Below are positions 1-8,114 of a stretch of DNA of 24,955 bases, piece by piece; position 1 is the first letter of the stretch; the number at the start of each line of letters is the position of its first letter. Source of the stretch: Actinobacillus sp. (GTDB taxonomy: Bacteria; Pseudomonadota; Gammaproteobacteria; Enterobacterales; Pasteurellaceae); NCBI GenBank assembly GCA_020026115.1, contig JAHHQY010000021.1, positions 1 through 24,955 on the forward strand, read 5' to 3'. Under the pieces are notes generated by a model. It was not told the origin of the DNA. It did not search any database and worked only from the letters and a program-made list of their open reading frames with translations. The position numbers and the translations under genes are program-made.

Positions 1-1572
1 ATAAAAACGACGGTTTTCTACATGCACATAACCGCGATCTTGAATGGTTGAAATAATCGATGCGTAAGTAGATGGTCGCCCAATGCCTCGTTTTTCTAAT
101 TCACGCACTAAGGCGGCTTCATTGAAACGAGCAGGCGGTTTGGTGAAATATTGTTGTGGTTCAAGCGCTTCTAAAGTCAGTTTTTCTCCCATACTTAAAG
201 CAGGCAAACTTTGGTCTTCATCTTTTTTGCTTGTTTGCGGTAATACTTTCGTCCAACCTTCAAAACGTAATACACGACCACGCGCTTTAAAGGTGTAATC
301 CCCCGCTTGAACTTGTAATGTTGTGCTATCGTATTTTGCTGGTGGCATTTGGCAAGCAACAAACTGACGCCAAATTAAGTCATATAAACGCATAGCGTCA
401 TTATCTACCCCTGTTAACGCTTGAGGCAGTAATTGAATGTCTGAAGGACGAATCGCTTCGTGTGCTTCTTGAGCATTTTCTTTGCTCGTATAAAAGTTTG
501 GTTTTTCAGGTAAGTATTCCGCACCGAAATTTTCGCCAATATAATTTCGCACCATATTTAGGGCATCTTGACTTAAGTTTGTGCTGTCGGTACGCATATA
601 GGTGATGTAACCTGCTTCATACAAACGTTGTGCCAAGGTCATGGTTTTTTTCACACCAAAACCTAATTTCGTACTCGCACTTTGTTGTAAGGTTGAGGTA
701 ATAAATGGCGCTTTGGCGCGCGATGTTGTCGGTTTGGTTTCAATACTGCTGACTTCATATAACGCATTTTGCAAGAAATCTACGGCTTTTTGCGTTTCTT
801 CGCCATTGTGTAAGTGAATTTTTTTGCCTTGATAATCGCTTAATTCTAATTTAAGCATCGCTTTTTGCGCATTCTTCACTTGTGCAGAAATTTGCCAATA
901 TTCTTCTGGTTGGAAGGCTTTAATTTCGCGTTCACGCTCAACTAACAATTTTACTGCAACGGATTGTACGCGCCCTGCTGATAAGCCTCGGGCAACTTTT
1001 TTCCATAATAATGGGGAAACCATAAAGCCTACAACGCGATCTAAAAAACGGCGAGTTTGCTGAGCATTTACTCGATCCATATTTAAATCAGCTGGTTTTT
1101 CAAAGGCTTGTTTAATGGCGTTTTTGGTAATTTCATTAAATACCACACGACTAAAACGTTCTTTTTCACCGCCAATCACTTCACGCAAATGCCAAGCGAT
1201 AGCTTCTCCTTCTCTATCCAAATCGGTTGCGAGATAAATATGGTCGGCTTTTTTCGCAAGGCTTTTTAATTCTGCCACAACTTTTTCTTTGCCTGGCAAA
1301 ATTTGATAATTGGCTTTCCAATCATGGTAAGGGTCAACCCCCATACGTTTAACTAAAGCTAAACGTTCACGTTCTGCTTTAAGGCGTTGTTTTTCTTCCG
1401 CACTTAAACCTTTTGTTGAAAGAGGTTTGGCTTTTTCTTTATTGCCAGAACCTGAAACCGGCAAGTCACAAATATGACCAACGCTTGATTTCACCACATA
1501 TTGGCTACCAAGATATTTGTTAATGGTTTTCGCTTTTGCTGGAGATTCCACAATCACTAAGGATTTACTCAT
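1..1572 (-). CDS. topA: DNA topoisomerase I (C-terminal part outside the window)
   Basis: This is type IA topoisomerase, which relaxes negative supercoils by nicking one strand and passing the other. The frame stays open from the ATG at 1572 to the window edge, giving 524 residues against about 865 in E. coli, so the C-terminal zinc-ribbon and DNA-binding domains are missing. The N-terminus MSKSLVIVESPAKAKTI begins the Toprim domain (about residues 3-145), whose acidic motif ATDLDREGEA lies near residue 113. The active-site motif ITYMRTDS places the catalytic tyrosine at residue 325. An AGGA ribosome binding site precedes the start by about 8 bases. The gene lies 89 bases downstream of cvpA on the same strand. 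The identification is secure; nothing looks degraded. Confidence 0.97.
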   Translation of the reverse strand, partial: MSKSLVIVESPAKAKTINKYLGSQYVVKSSVGHICDLPVSGSGNKEKAKPLSTKGLSAEEKQRLKAERERLALVKRMGVDPYHDWKANYQILPGKEKVVAELKSLAKKADHIYLATDLDREGEAIAWHLREVIGGEKERFSRVVFNEITKNAIKQAFEKPADLNMDRVNAQQTRRFLDRVVGFMVSPLLWKKVARGLSAGRVQSVAVKLLVEREREIKAFQPEEYWQISAQVKNAQKAMLKLELSDYQGKKIHLHNGEETQKAVDFLQNALYEVSSIETKPTTSRAKAPFITSTLQQSASTKLGFGVKKTMTLAQRLYEAGYITYMRTDSTNLSQDALNMVRNYIGENFGAEYLPEKPNFYTSKENAQEAHEAIRPSDIQLLPQALTGVDNDAMRLYDLIWRQFVACQMPPAKYDSTTLQVQAGDYTFKARGRVLRFEGWTKVLPQTSKKDEDQSLPALSMGEKLTLEALEPQQYFTKPPARFNEAALVRELEKRGIGRPSTYASIISTIQDRGYVHVENRRFY

Positions 1573-1633
1573 TGATTTTTCCTAATATTGTTAAATTAAG
1601 CGTAGTTAATAAAATTAAAACTAAAAAACTATT

Positions 1634-1654
1634 TTTCGGCGCGAAGGCCTTTTT
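1634..1654 (+). repeat. Dispersed TCGGCGCGA element, long form
   Basis: This cvpA-topA intergenic copy has T-run, TCGGCGCGA core (1636-1644), then AAGGCCTTTTT. The same 21 bases recur inside the nuclease gene at 24583-24603. In the minus direction the element follows the cvpA stop and is followed by a T-rich stretch, so it could aid termination, but no long stem forms here. Confidence 0.7.
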
Positions 1655-1661
1655 GTTCTAT

Positions 1662-2162
1662 TTATTTTGTCGGTAAATGGTTTAACAAGCTAGAGTTTGC
1701 TTGAACTTGTTGGAAAAACCATTCGACAATAAAGCCAAAATGCGGAATAAGTTGCGATGTTTTCCACATTTCAGTTTGATGAATTTGGGTAAAGGTGTCG
1801 GCAAAAAATAATAAAGCGGAAACAATCAATACACCGCGTAATAAGCCAAAACATCCGCCGAGAACACGATCTGTTCCCGTTAAGCCTGTTTTATCCACCA
1901 GTTGACCTAATAAGTAATTGATTATGCCACCGATAATTAAAGTTGTGACAAATAAAATACCCATGGCAATGCCGTTGCGTAAATAAGGACTTTCAATTTG
2001 TGTAATATAACTTGCCAAATACGGATAAAATTTTGCGGCAATAAAAAAGGCTACAATCCAAATAGCCAAGGACATAACTTCCCGTACAAAACCGCGCAAT
2101 AAACTTATCGCAACAGAAAACAAGGTAATGCTGATGATAATCCAATCAATATAATTATTCAT
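1662..2162 (-). CDS. cvpA: CvpA family inner-membrane protein
   Basis: A 166-residue protein matching the CvpA (colicin V production) family in length and hydropathy. It has four strongly hydrophobic segments (about residues 5-25, 28-48, 64-86 and 103-122). The family-typical features are an N-terminal DWIIISITLFSVAISLLRGF segment and the mid-protein DRVLGGCFGLLRG stretch. In E. coli CvpA is an inner-membrane protein needed for colicin V export and linked to envelope stress tolerance; the molecular activity is not settled. The start has a strong AAGGAG site 6 bases upstream. In E. coli cvpA precedes purF; here topA follows instead. It sits downstream of a terminator, so it probably has its own promoter. 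Confidence 0.9.
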   Translation of the reverse strand: MNNYIDWIIISITLFSVAISLLRGFVREVMSLAIWIVAFFIAAKFYPYLASYITQIESPYLRNGIAMGILFVTTLIIGGIINYLLGQLVDKTGLTGTDRVLGGCFGLLRGVLIVSALLFFADTFTQIHQTEMWKTSQLIPHFGFIVEWFFQQVQANSSLLNHLPTK

Positions 2163-2203
2163 ACTGCTCCTTTTTTGATTATTTTTTTAAGTAAGTAAAA
2201 ACA

Positions 2204-2237
2204 GAAAATCCCCAAGGGTTCAACTTGGGGAGTTTTT
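2204..2237 (-). terminator. Rho-independent terminator of the OmpA-type lipoprotein gene
   Basis: A 7-bp perfect stem (CCCCAAG 2210-2216 with CTTGGGG 2224-2230) and a 7-base loop start about 15 bases after the lipoprotein stop codon. On the minus strand the stem is followed by ATTTTCTGTTTTT. The plus strand also has a T-run (2232-2237), so it could act in both directions, but no plus-strand gene enters it. Confidence 0.85.
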
Positions 2238-2251
2238 TATTATTTATTTTT

Positions 2252-3067
2252 TTAGTCGTGTTTCGCAGAATTTTGTGTATTGGCTTTCACGTCAGCGAAA
2301 TCTTTTGTATATTCTGCATTCGCTTTAGCACTAATTTCTACACGACGATTTGGCCGTAGGCATTCTTTTAACATTTTACCTGTTACGTCGTCACAAGCTT
2401 TCACTTGATCTTTTTCACCGTAACCTACTGCGGTAATTTTCGCTTTTACGCCTTCTGCAATTAAAGCCTGTTTTACAAAATCTGCACGGCTTTGAGATAA
2501 GGCTAAATTATATTTTTCAGAGCCTAAACGGTCGCTATAAGCGGCAACTTCAACATCTTCTGCGTGCATTTTTTCTAATTTTTGTGCGATAGCTTTAATC
2601 AATTCTACGCCATTTGCTTGTAAGCTTGCCTTATCGAAGTCAAATAATAAATCCGCAGAAAGAGTGAATTTTGTTTTTTCTGCGCAAGATTTTGGCCACC
2701 AATAGAAATTTTGTGCATTCATTTGTTTGTCAAAAAGGATTTTATATTGACAAATTTTATGCTCGCCGTTTTCACGATAGTTAAATACGTAATCCCATTC
2801 GCGAACACCGTAGAAGCCTTCATTAAATTGCGGATTGCCGATCAATTGACGAATTTGATCTTTTTTCATTCCGCGTTCAATGATACGCACATTCGTCCAA
2901 TTTGGCCAAGAACCTACTTGTGTAGGACTTGATACAAACGTGTCTTTTTCAATTTTTGGCCAAACCAAATGGTCAGATGAACCATCGGTTGTGACTTTAC
3001 TTAAGTTTCCGCAAGCTGTAAGAGAAATAACAGCAAGGCCAGAAATTAAAGTACGAAAATATTTCAT
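2252..3067 (-). CDS. OmpA-family outer-membrane lipoprotein with BamE/SmpA-like N-terminal half
   Basis: This 271-residue protein is a probable outer-membrane lipoprotein that binds peptidoglycan. A type II signal peptide ends in the lipobox LTAC with the lipidated cysteine at residue 19, followed by G-N. Residues about 60-130 (GMKKDQIRQLIGNPQFNEGF and the following YGVREWDYVFNYR) resemble the SmpA/OmlA (BamE) fold. Residues about 138-250 are an OmpA C-terminal domain: FDFDKASL strand, AYSDRLGSEKYNLALSQSRA helix region (Asp and Arg contact peptidoglycan in this family), and the closing PNRRVEI motif. The pairing of both modules in one lipoprotein occurs in Pasteurellaceae; I do not assign a symbol. 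It has its own terminator and probable promoter, so it is likely monocistronic. Confidence 0.88.
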   Translation of the reverse strand: MKYFRTLISGLAVISLTACGNLSKVTTDGSSDHLVWPKIEKDTFVSSPTQVGSWPNWTNVRIIERGMKKDQIRQLIGNPQFNEGFYGVREWDYVFNYRENGEHKICQYKILFDKQMNAQNFYWWPKSCAEKTKFTLSADLLFDFDKASLQANGVELIKAIAQKLEKMHAEDVEVAAYSDRLGSEKYNLALSQSRADFVKQALIAEGVKAKITAVGYGEKDQVKACDDVTGKMLKECLRPNRRVEISAKANAEYTKDFADVKANTQNSAKHD

Positions 3068-3083
3068 AATTTACCCCATTTTT

Positions 3084-3112
3084 AGTATAGATTTTTAAAA
3101 CGCCTACATAAT
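3084..3112 (-). promoter_or_regulatory. Possible sigma-70 promoter of the OmpA-type lipoprotein gene
   Basis: On the minus strand TATACT (3089-3084) matches a -10 box at five of six positions and would start transcription near 3078, just before a GGGG ribosome binding site. The -35 at 17-base spacing (ATTATG) is poor, so only the -10 is persuasive. Confidence 0.35.
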
Positions 3113-3159
3113 AAGGAAAAAACTTGTGTAAGTAAATGATAAAAATCCTTTTTTAGCAT

Positions 3160-4200
3160 TTAAGCAATATGCGTACGCGAGTTACGTTGTAACAGTCGTT
3201 CCACTAACTGCACGCTCGTCTCTTCTGCTTGTTGACCTACTTTTTGTAAAAAACCTTTTTTCATTTCGTATTTTACACTGATAACTACCGCATCTTTTTG
3301 TGCTAATTTTTCCATCAAAACATCGTCACTTGTGCGAATTTCATCAATTAAATTTAATGCTAAAGCTTGTTGGCCAAACCAATGTTCCCCCGTTGCAATT
3401 TTGCTCATATCTAAACTTGGGCGATTTTGAGCAACAAATTGTTTAAATAAATCGTGGGTTTCATCTAATTCTTGTTGGAATTTGGCTTTGCCTTTTTCAG
3501 TATTTTCGCCCAATACGGTTAACGTGCGCTTATATTCGCCTGCAGTCATAACGTCGACATCCACATCGTGTTTTTTCAGTAAGCGATGTACATTAGGTAC
3601 TTGGGCTACAACGCCAACAGAGCCTAAAATAGCAAAAGGTGCAGAAATCAGTTTATCCGCTACGCAAGCCATCATATAACCACCGCTTGCAGCGACTTTA
3701 TCCACCATGATGGTTAACGGAATTTGATGTTCTTTTAAACGCATAAGTTGCGCTGCCGCTAAACCATAGCCATGCACCACACCGCCAGGACTTTCTAAAC
3801 GCAGTAAAACTTCATCTTTTTCTTTTGCCGTGGCTAAAATTGCGCTAATTTCTTTTGCTAAAGCGGGCGTTTCACTTGCGTTAATGTCGCCTTTAAAATC
3901 CAATAAATAATAATGTTGCTTGCGCACTTGCTTATCTTTATTGGCTTTCTCTTTCGCTTTTTGTGCTTTTTTCTCCGCTTTTATTTGTTGCTTTAAGGCT
4001 TTTTCATCAAGATGAAAATGAGCCATTTTTTTATTATTTTCTGCGTATTTTTCAGATAAATTCTTTAACACTAAAGAACCTTCTGTTTTATGCCTTTTCA
4101 AGGCAAATAACGAAAAACCCAACACAATAAAAATTAACGCGACCGTTATCAATTTTAATAAAAATAAGCCGTAGCCCATAAAAAACTCAGACCACATCAT
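3160..4200 (-). CDS. sohB: Inner-membrane serine protease SohB (peptidase family S49)
   Basis: SohB is a signal-peptide-peptidase-A-type membrane protease with a Ser/Lys dyad facing the periplasm. The 346-residue length matches the E. coli protein. The N-terminus (about residues 10-32) is one membrane anchor, followed by a very Lys-rich charged linker (about 60-95). The S49 core follows: the nucleophile is Ser172 in AASGGYMMAC, and the probable general base is Lys224 in GEYKRTL. The start ATGATG at 4200 follows AGGAGAGATAA; the second ATG, one codon later, cannot be excluded. The gene is transcribed away from pgsA across a 165-base divergent intergenic region, and ends 92 bases before the lipoprotein gene. 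Confidence 0.94.
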   Translation of the reverse strand: MMWSEFFMGYGLFLLKLITVALIFIVLGFSLFALKRHKTEGSLVLKNLSEKYAENNKKMAHFHLDEKALKQQIKAEKKAQKAKEKANKDKQVRKQHYYLLDFKGDINASETPALAKEISAILATAKEKDEVLLRLESPGGVVHGYGLAAAQLMRLKEHQIPLTIMVDKVAASGGYMMACVADKLISAPFAILGSVGVVAQVPNVHRLLKKHDVDVDVMTAGEYKRTLTVLGENTEKGKAKFQQELDETHDLFKQFVAQNRPSLDMSKIATGEHWFGQQALALNLIDEIRTSDDVLMEKLAQKDAVVISVKYEMKKGFLQKVGQQAEETSVQLVERLLQRNSRTHIA

Positions 4201-4240
4201 TTATCTCTCCTTCCTTTGAATAAATTTTTCTGAAGAAGTG

Positions 4241-4268
4241 ATCCTATCGAAAAATAACTAAATTACAA
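4241..4268 (-). promoter_or_regulatory. sohB: Possible sohB promoter
   Basis: On the minus strand TTGTAA (4268-4263) and TAGGAT (4246-4241) are separated by 16 bases, each matching four of six consensus positions. The placement about 40 bases before the sohB start is reasonable. It is only a pattern match. Confidence 0.35.
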
Positions 4269-4303
4269 GTCATTCATAAAAGAAAAATTTTATAAAATAG
4301 CGG

Positions 4304-4332
4304 TTTAAAAATCTCTTCGTTTGCACTAGAAT
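4304..4332 (+). promoter_or_regulatory. pgsA: Probable pgsA promoter
   Basis: TTTAAA (4304-4309) and TAGAAT (4327-4332) are separated by exactly 17 bases. The -10 matches five of six positions and the -35 four of six. Transcription would start near 4339, leaving a leader of about 27 bases before the pgsA ATG. Confidence 0.45.
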
Positions 4333-4365
4333 GTCAGTATTCTTTACTTTACCTCGTGCTGAAAT

Positions 4366-4917
4366 ATGAAATTTAATATCCCGACAATCTTAACGTTATT
4401 TCGCGTTATTTTAATTCCCTTCTTTATTTTAGTTTTCTATTTGCCTTTTGAATGGTCCGCTTTCGTTACCATGCTGATTTTCTTTGTGGCTTCTGTTACA
4501 GACTGGTTTGATGGTTATTTAGCGCGTCGCTGGAATCAAAGTACACCTTTTGGTGCTTTTTTAGACCCAGTGGCAGATAAAGTCATGGTTGTTTCTGCTT
4601 TAGCTTTAGTGGTGGAACATTATCATGCTTTTTGGATTACTATTCCGGCGATTATTATGATTGCGCGCGAAATTATTATTTCCGCCTTGCGTGAATGGAT
4701 GGCTGAATTAGGCAGTCGCAGTAAAGTGGCCGTTTCATGGATTGGTAAAGTAAAAACAACAGCACAAATGCTCGCTCTTGGCGGTTTATTATGGCGCATG
4801 AACGATGCTATGGAAATTGCCGCTATTATCTTACTTTATATCGCTGTAATTTTAACCATTTGGTCTATGATGCACTATTTGCTTGCAGCGAAAAATAGTT
4901 TATTAAGTCGCACCTAA
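4366..4917 (+). CDS. pgsA: CDP-diacylglycerol--glycerol-3-phosphate 3-phosphatidyltransferase
   Basis: PgsA makes phosphatidylglycerol phosphate from CDP-diacylglycerol and glycerol 3-phosphate, the committed step to phosphatidylglycerol and cardiolipin, in the inner membrane. At 183 residues it has the usual family length (about 182). The CDP-alcohol phosphotransferase signature is complete: Asp46, Asp49-Gly50, Ala53-Arg54, Gly63, Asp67 and Asp71, with canonical spacing. Hydrophobic segments lie at about 8-28, 30-48, 80-105 and 150-172. The N-terminus MKFNIPTILTLFRVILIPFF is typical of PgsA. The gene is followed within 20 bases by a strong terminator and stands alone between divergent sohB and the rbs operon. 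Confidence 0.97.
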   Translation: MKFNIPTILTLFRVILIPFFILVFYLPFEWSAFVTMLIFFVASVTDWFDGYLARRWNQSTPFGAFLDPVADKVMVVSALALVVEHYHAFWITIPAIIMIAREIIISALREWMAELGSRSKVAVSWIGKVKTTAQMLALGGLLWRMNDAMEIAAIILLYIAVILTIWSMMHYLLAAKNSLLSRT

Positions 4918-4934
4918 TTGTTTTCCTCATTACT

Positions 4935-4983
4935 CTCGCGCCGAAAATTTTCTCCTTTTTTTCGGCGCGAGTTCTTTTTCCCG
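4935..4983 (+). terminator. pgsA terminator built from an inverted pair of the TCGGCGCGA element
   Basis: CTCGCGCCGAAAA (4935-4947) pairs perfectly with TTTTCGGCGCGAG (4959-4971). This is a 13-bp stem with an 11-base loop, followed by TTCTTTTTC and further T-rich sequence. Each arm contains one exact copy of the dispersed element (4936-4944 and 4962-4970). In Haemophilus and Neisseria, inverted pairs of uptake sequences form terminators in the same way. Confidence 0.88.
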
Positions 4984-5043
4984 CTTCTTTTTTATCCCCT
5001 TTTTACTCCCACTGAAAAATTTTTCGCCTTTTTTCATTATTTT

Positions 5044-5059
5044 TGTGATCTTTCTCACA
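5044..5059 (+). promoter_or_regulatory. CRP-cAMP binding site of the rbs operon
   Basis: TGTGATCTTTCTCACA has both half-sites TGTGA and TCACA perfect, with the 6-base spacer, centred at 5051.5. Its position upstream of a ribose operon fits catabolite activation. If the -10 is the TAAATA at 5105-5110, the site lies about 65 bases upstream of the start of transcription, a class I arrangement. Confidence 0.88.
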
Positions 5060-5115
5060 ACTTTGCATTTTTTTCATTTCTTTTTTTTCCATTTTCAAGT
5101 ACGCTAAATAGCGTC

Positions 5116-5131
5116 ATCGAAACGTTTCGAT
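5116..5131 (+). promoter_or_regulatory. RbsR operator
   Basis: ATCGAAACGTTTCGAT is a perfect 16-bp palindrome. Its CGAAACGTTTCG centre is the same as the core of the E. coli rbs operator and typical of LacI/GalR-family sites. It lies 38 bases upstream of the rbsD start, just after a second small inverted repeat (ACGCTAAATAGCGT, 5101-5114) that may contain the -10 box. RbsR encoded at the end of this operon is the expected ligand-responsive repressor. Confidence 0.9.
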
Positions 5132-5169
5132 AGTTATTAAAAATTATCTTTACAAGGATTACGAAAATT

Positions 5170-5589
5170 ATGAAAAAAACGGCTTTGTTAAATGCGCAAT
5201 TATCCTACGAAATTGCTTGCTTAGGACATACCGACAGTTTAACGATTTGCGATGCCGGCTTGCCGATTCCTAAAAATCTTACGCGAGTCGATTTAGCGTT
5301 AACCCCTGGCACGCCAAGTTTTTTACAAACTGTTTCTGTTGTTGCTGAAGAAATGTTTGTAGAACGCGCAGTGATTGCGGCAGAAATTAAAGAAATGAAT
5401 GCGGATTTACACGCAACCCTCCTCTCCTTTTTAGAATCCTTACAAGTTCGTCAAAATAATCAAATCAGCGTGGAATATGTATCCCACGAAACCTTCAAAC
5501 AACTTAGCCAACAAAGTAAAGCCATTGTGCGTAGCGGTGAATGTAGCCCTTATGCGAATGTGATTTTATATGCTGGCGTGCCTTTCTAA
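5170..5589 (+). CDS. rbsD: D-ribose pyranase
   Basis: RbsD interconverts the pyranose and furanose forms of ribose, supplying the form that ribokinase uses. The 139-residue length equals the E. coli protein. The N-terminus MKKTALLNAQLSYEIACLGH carries the catalytic histidine at residue 20, followed by the TDSLTICDAGLP motif. The C-terminal CSPYANVILYAGVPF segment is also family-typical. An AAGGAT site precedes the ATG. It is the first gene of the operon, 14 bases before rbsA, and directly downstream of the CRP site and RbsR operator. No anomalies. Confidence 0.97.
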   Translation: MKKTALLNAQLSYEIACLGHTDSLTICDAGLPIPKNLTRVDLALTPGTPSFLQTVSVVAEEMFVERAVIAAEIKEMNADLHATLLSFLESLQVRQNNQISVEYVSHETFKQLSQQSKAIVRSGECSPYANVILYAGVPF

Positions 5590-5603
5590 TTTAAGGACTT
5601 GCT

Positions 5604-7094
5604 ATGGCAGACGTATTACTTAAACTTGCGGGCATTGACAAGAGCTTTCCAGGTGTAAAAGCCTTAAATAACGCTTGTTTATCCGTGTATCAAGGGCGCG
5701 CAATGGCCTTAATGGGTGAAAATGGCGCAGGAAAATCCACGTTAATGAAAGTATTAACCGGTATTTACAGCAAAGACGCTGGAACCATTGAATACCTTGG
5801 TCAAACCGCGTCCTTTTCAGGGCCAAAAGACTCTCAAGAAGCGGGCATTTCTATTATTCACCAAGAGTTAAATTTAGTAGGAAATTTAACCATTGCTGAA
5901 AATATTTTCTTAGGTCGTGAATTTACCAAACCTTGGGGCGGAATTGACTGGAAAAAAATGTATGCCGAGGCGGATAAATTATTAGCGCATTTAGGCGTTC
6001 CTTATCGTTCTAACCAACTTTGTTCTGAACTTTCTATTGGCGAACAACAAATGGTGGAAATTGCCAAAGCATTAAGTTTTAAATCCAAAGTTATCATTAT
6101 GGACGAACCGACCGACGCCTTAACTGATACCGAAACAGAAAGTTTATTTAAAGTTATTCGCGAATTAAAAGAACAAAACTGTGGCATTGTGTACATTTCT
6201 CATCGAATTAAAGAAATTTTTGAAATTTGCGATGATGTTACCGTTTTACGCGATGGCCAATTTATTGGCGAAAAAGCGGTTAAAGACTTAAACGAAGACA
6301 GCTTGATTGAAATGATGGTCGGTCGAAAATTAGAAGACCAATACCCTCACCTTGATATGCCTGAAGGCAAAGTTCGCTTGGTTGTGGAAAATCTAAACGG
6401 AAGTGGCGTAAATGATGTGAGTTTTTCTTTGCGTGCTGGGGAAATTTTAGGTATTTCAGGCCTTATGGGCGCAGGTCGCACCGAATTGATGAAAGTTTTA
6501 TACGGTGCTTTACCGAAAACTTCTGGCAAAATTAGCGTGAATGGTCAAGAATCCCATATTCATTGTCCGCAAGATGGTCTTGCTTCTGGCATTGTGTATA
6601 TTTCTGAAGATCGTAAAGGCGACGGCCTTATTTTAGGTATGTCGGTGAAAGAAAATATGTCTATGAATGCCTTAGATTATTTATCTCACTTAGGGCAGAT
6701 TGATAACCTTAAAGAAGTGCAACTTGTCGATGAGTTTATCAAACTTTTTAATATTAAAACCCCAAGTCGCGAGCAACAAATCGGCCTTCTTTCTGGTGGA
6801 AATCAGCAAAAAGTTGCGATTGCTAAAGGCTTAATGACACGCCCTAATGTTTTGATTTTAGATGAACCAACGCGTGGTGTCGATGTTGGCGCGAAAAAAG
6901 AAATTTATCAACTCATCAACAAATTTAAAAAAGATGGTTTAAGCGTAATTTTAGTTTCTAGCGAAATGCCTGAAGTACTAGGTATGAGCGATCGCATTTT
7001 AGTGATGCACGAAGGACGCATTAGCGGTGAATTTTCACGCGCAGAAGCAACCCAAGAAAAATTACTCGCTGCCGCCATTGGCAAAACTTTATAA
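5604..7094 (+). CDS. rbsA: Ribose ABC transporter ATP-binding protein (double ATPase)
   Basis: RbsA is the cytoplasmic ATPase of the RbsABC high-affinity ribose importer, with two fused nucleotide-binding domains. It has 496 residues (E. coli about 501). Domain 1 has Walker A GENGAGKST at residues 38-46, signature LSIGEQQMVEIAKAL and Walker B IIMDEPTDALT. Domain 2 has a degenerate Walker A (GLMGAGRTELMK) but intact signature LSGGNQQKVAIAKGL and Walker B LILDEPTRGVD. This asymmetry is normal for the sugar-import family with fused ATPases. A TAAGGA site precedes the start. rbsC follows 28 bases later. Confidence 0.97.
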   Translation: MADVLLKLAGIDKSFPGVKALNNACLSVYQGRAMALMGENGAGKSTLMKVLTGIYSKDAGTIEYLGQTASFSGPKDSQEAGISIIHQELNLVGNLTIAENIFLGREFTKPWGGIDWKKMYAEADKLLAHLGVPYRSNQLCSELSIGEQQMVEIAKALSFKSKVIIMDEPTDALTDTETESLFKVIRELKEQNCGIVYISHRIKEIFEICDDVTVLRDGQFIGEKAVKDLNEDSLIEMMVGRKLEDQYPHLDMPEGKVRLVVENLNGSGVNDVSFSLRAGEILGISGLMGAGRTELMKVLYGALPKTSGKISVNGQESHIHCPQDGLASGIVYISEDRKGDGLILGMSVKENMSMNALDYLSHLGQIDNLKEVQLVDEFIKLFNIKTPSREQQIGLLSGGNQQKVAIAKGLMTRPNVLILDEPTRGVDVGAKKEIYQLINKFKKDGLSVILVSSEMPEVLGMSDRILVMHEGRISGEFSRAEATQEKLLAAAIGKTL

Positions 7095-7122
7095 CTTCTA
7101 ACTTAAGGAAAAAGGAAATAAG

Positions 7123-8088
7123 ATGAAAACCGCAACTCAAGGTCATTTCTCACAATTCTTAATTCAACAACGTTCGCTTATTGCACTCTTTATTTTAATT
7201 GCCATTGTTTCTGCAATTAACCCTCATTTTTTTACTTTGGATAATTTACTCAATATTCTGCGTCAAACCTCTGTGAATGCCATTATTGCGGTGGGAATGA
7301 CTTTTGTTATTCTTATTGCAGGGATTGACCTATCTGTTGGCTCAATTTTGGCTTTAACGGGTGCTTTAGCCGCCTCTTTAGTCGATTTAGAATATTCTGC
7401 TTTTATCGTTATTCCAAGCGTATTACTTTTTGGTATTTTCCTTGGGGCATTAAATGGGGTTATCGTGGCCAAAGGGAAAGTGCAAGCCTTTATTGCAACT
7501 TTAGTGACTATGGTGTTATTACGCGGTGTCACTATGGTTTACACTGACGGTCGCCCAATTAGTACGGGGTTTTCTGATGTTGCTGACGCTTTCGCCTTTT
7601 TAGGCACAGGTTACCTATTGGGTATTCCTTTCCCTATTTGGTTAATGGCGATCGTTTTTGCTCTTGCTTGGTATATTTTACGCCATACTAAAATTGGTCG
7701 TTATATTTACGCTTTAGGTGGCAATGAATCGGCAACCGCACTTTCTGGAATTAATGTTAACAAAATTAAAGTTTTTGTTTTTGCCGTAAGTGGTTTCCTT
7801 TCTGCCTTAGCCGGTTTAATTGTTACCGCTCGCCTCTCTTCTGCTCAACCTACCGCAGGTTCAGGTTATGAATTAGATGCCATCGCTGCCGTTGTTGTAG
7901 GTGGCACAAGCCTTATGGGCGGTAAAGGCCGTGTCATGGGAACACTTATTGGTGCGCTTATTATTGGTTTCTTAAATAACGCATTGAATTTATTAGATAT
8001 TTCATCTTATTATCAAATGATCGCCAAAGCTTTAGTGATTTTGGTGGCTGTATTAGCTGATAACTACTGGGGCAGTAAAAAAGCCTAA
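7123..8088 (+). CDS. rbsC: Ribose ABC transporter permease
   Basis: RbsC forms the membrane channel of the ribose importer. The 321-residue length is identical to the E. coli protein. It is hydrophobic throughout, with about eight to ten membrane segments. Family-typical stretches are AVGMTFVILIAGIDLSVGSI in the first third and ELDAIAAVVVGGTSLMGGKG near the C-terminus; both are hallmarks of the ribose/xylose/galactoside permease family. An AAGGAAAAAGGAAATAAG leader provides a ribosome binding site. An exact H. influenzae-type uptake core (AAGTGCGGT, on the minus strand at 7737-7745) lies inside the gene. Confidence 0.97.
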   Translation: MKTATQGHFSQFLIQQRSLIALFILIAIVSAINPHFFTLDNLLNILRQTSVNAIIAVGMTFVILIAGIDLSVGSILALTGALAASLVDLEYSAFIVIPSVLLFGIFLGALNGVIVAKGKVQAFIATLVTMVLLRGVTMVYTDGRPISTGFSDVADAFAFLGTGYLLGIPFPIWLMAIVFALAWYILRHTKIGRYIYALGGNESATALSGINVNKIKVFVFAVSGFLSALAGLIVTARLSSAQPTAGSGYELDAIAAVVVGGTSLMGGKGRVMGTLIGALIIGFLNNALNLLDISSYYQMIAKALVILVAVLADNYWGSKKA

Positions 8089-8114
8089 CTTTTATTAACA
8101 AGGAGATTCTATCC

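Noticed and set aside
83..298. 71-codon plus-strand frame opposite topA
   Set aside because: It lies wholly within topA coding sequence on the other strand, where the frame shows clear topoisomerase motifs.
4918..5133. 71-codon plus-strand frame directly after pgsA
   Set aside because: It begins inside the pgsA terminator and runs through the CRP site and RbsR operator. The product is an artefact of T-rich DNA (almost all Phe, Leu, Ser) with no ribosome binding site.
6886..6894. TTGGCGCGA in rbsA resembling the dispersed element
   Set aside because: It has one core mismatch, lacks the T-run flank and encodes the conserved Walker B follow-on VGAKKE, so conservation of the protein explains it.
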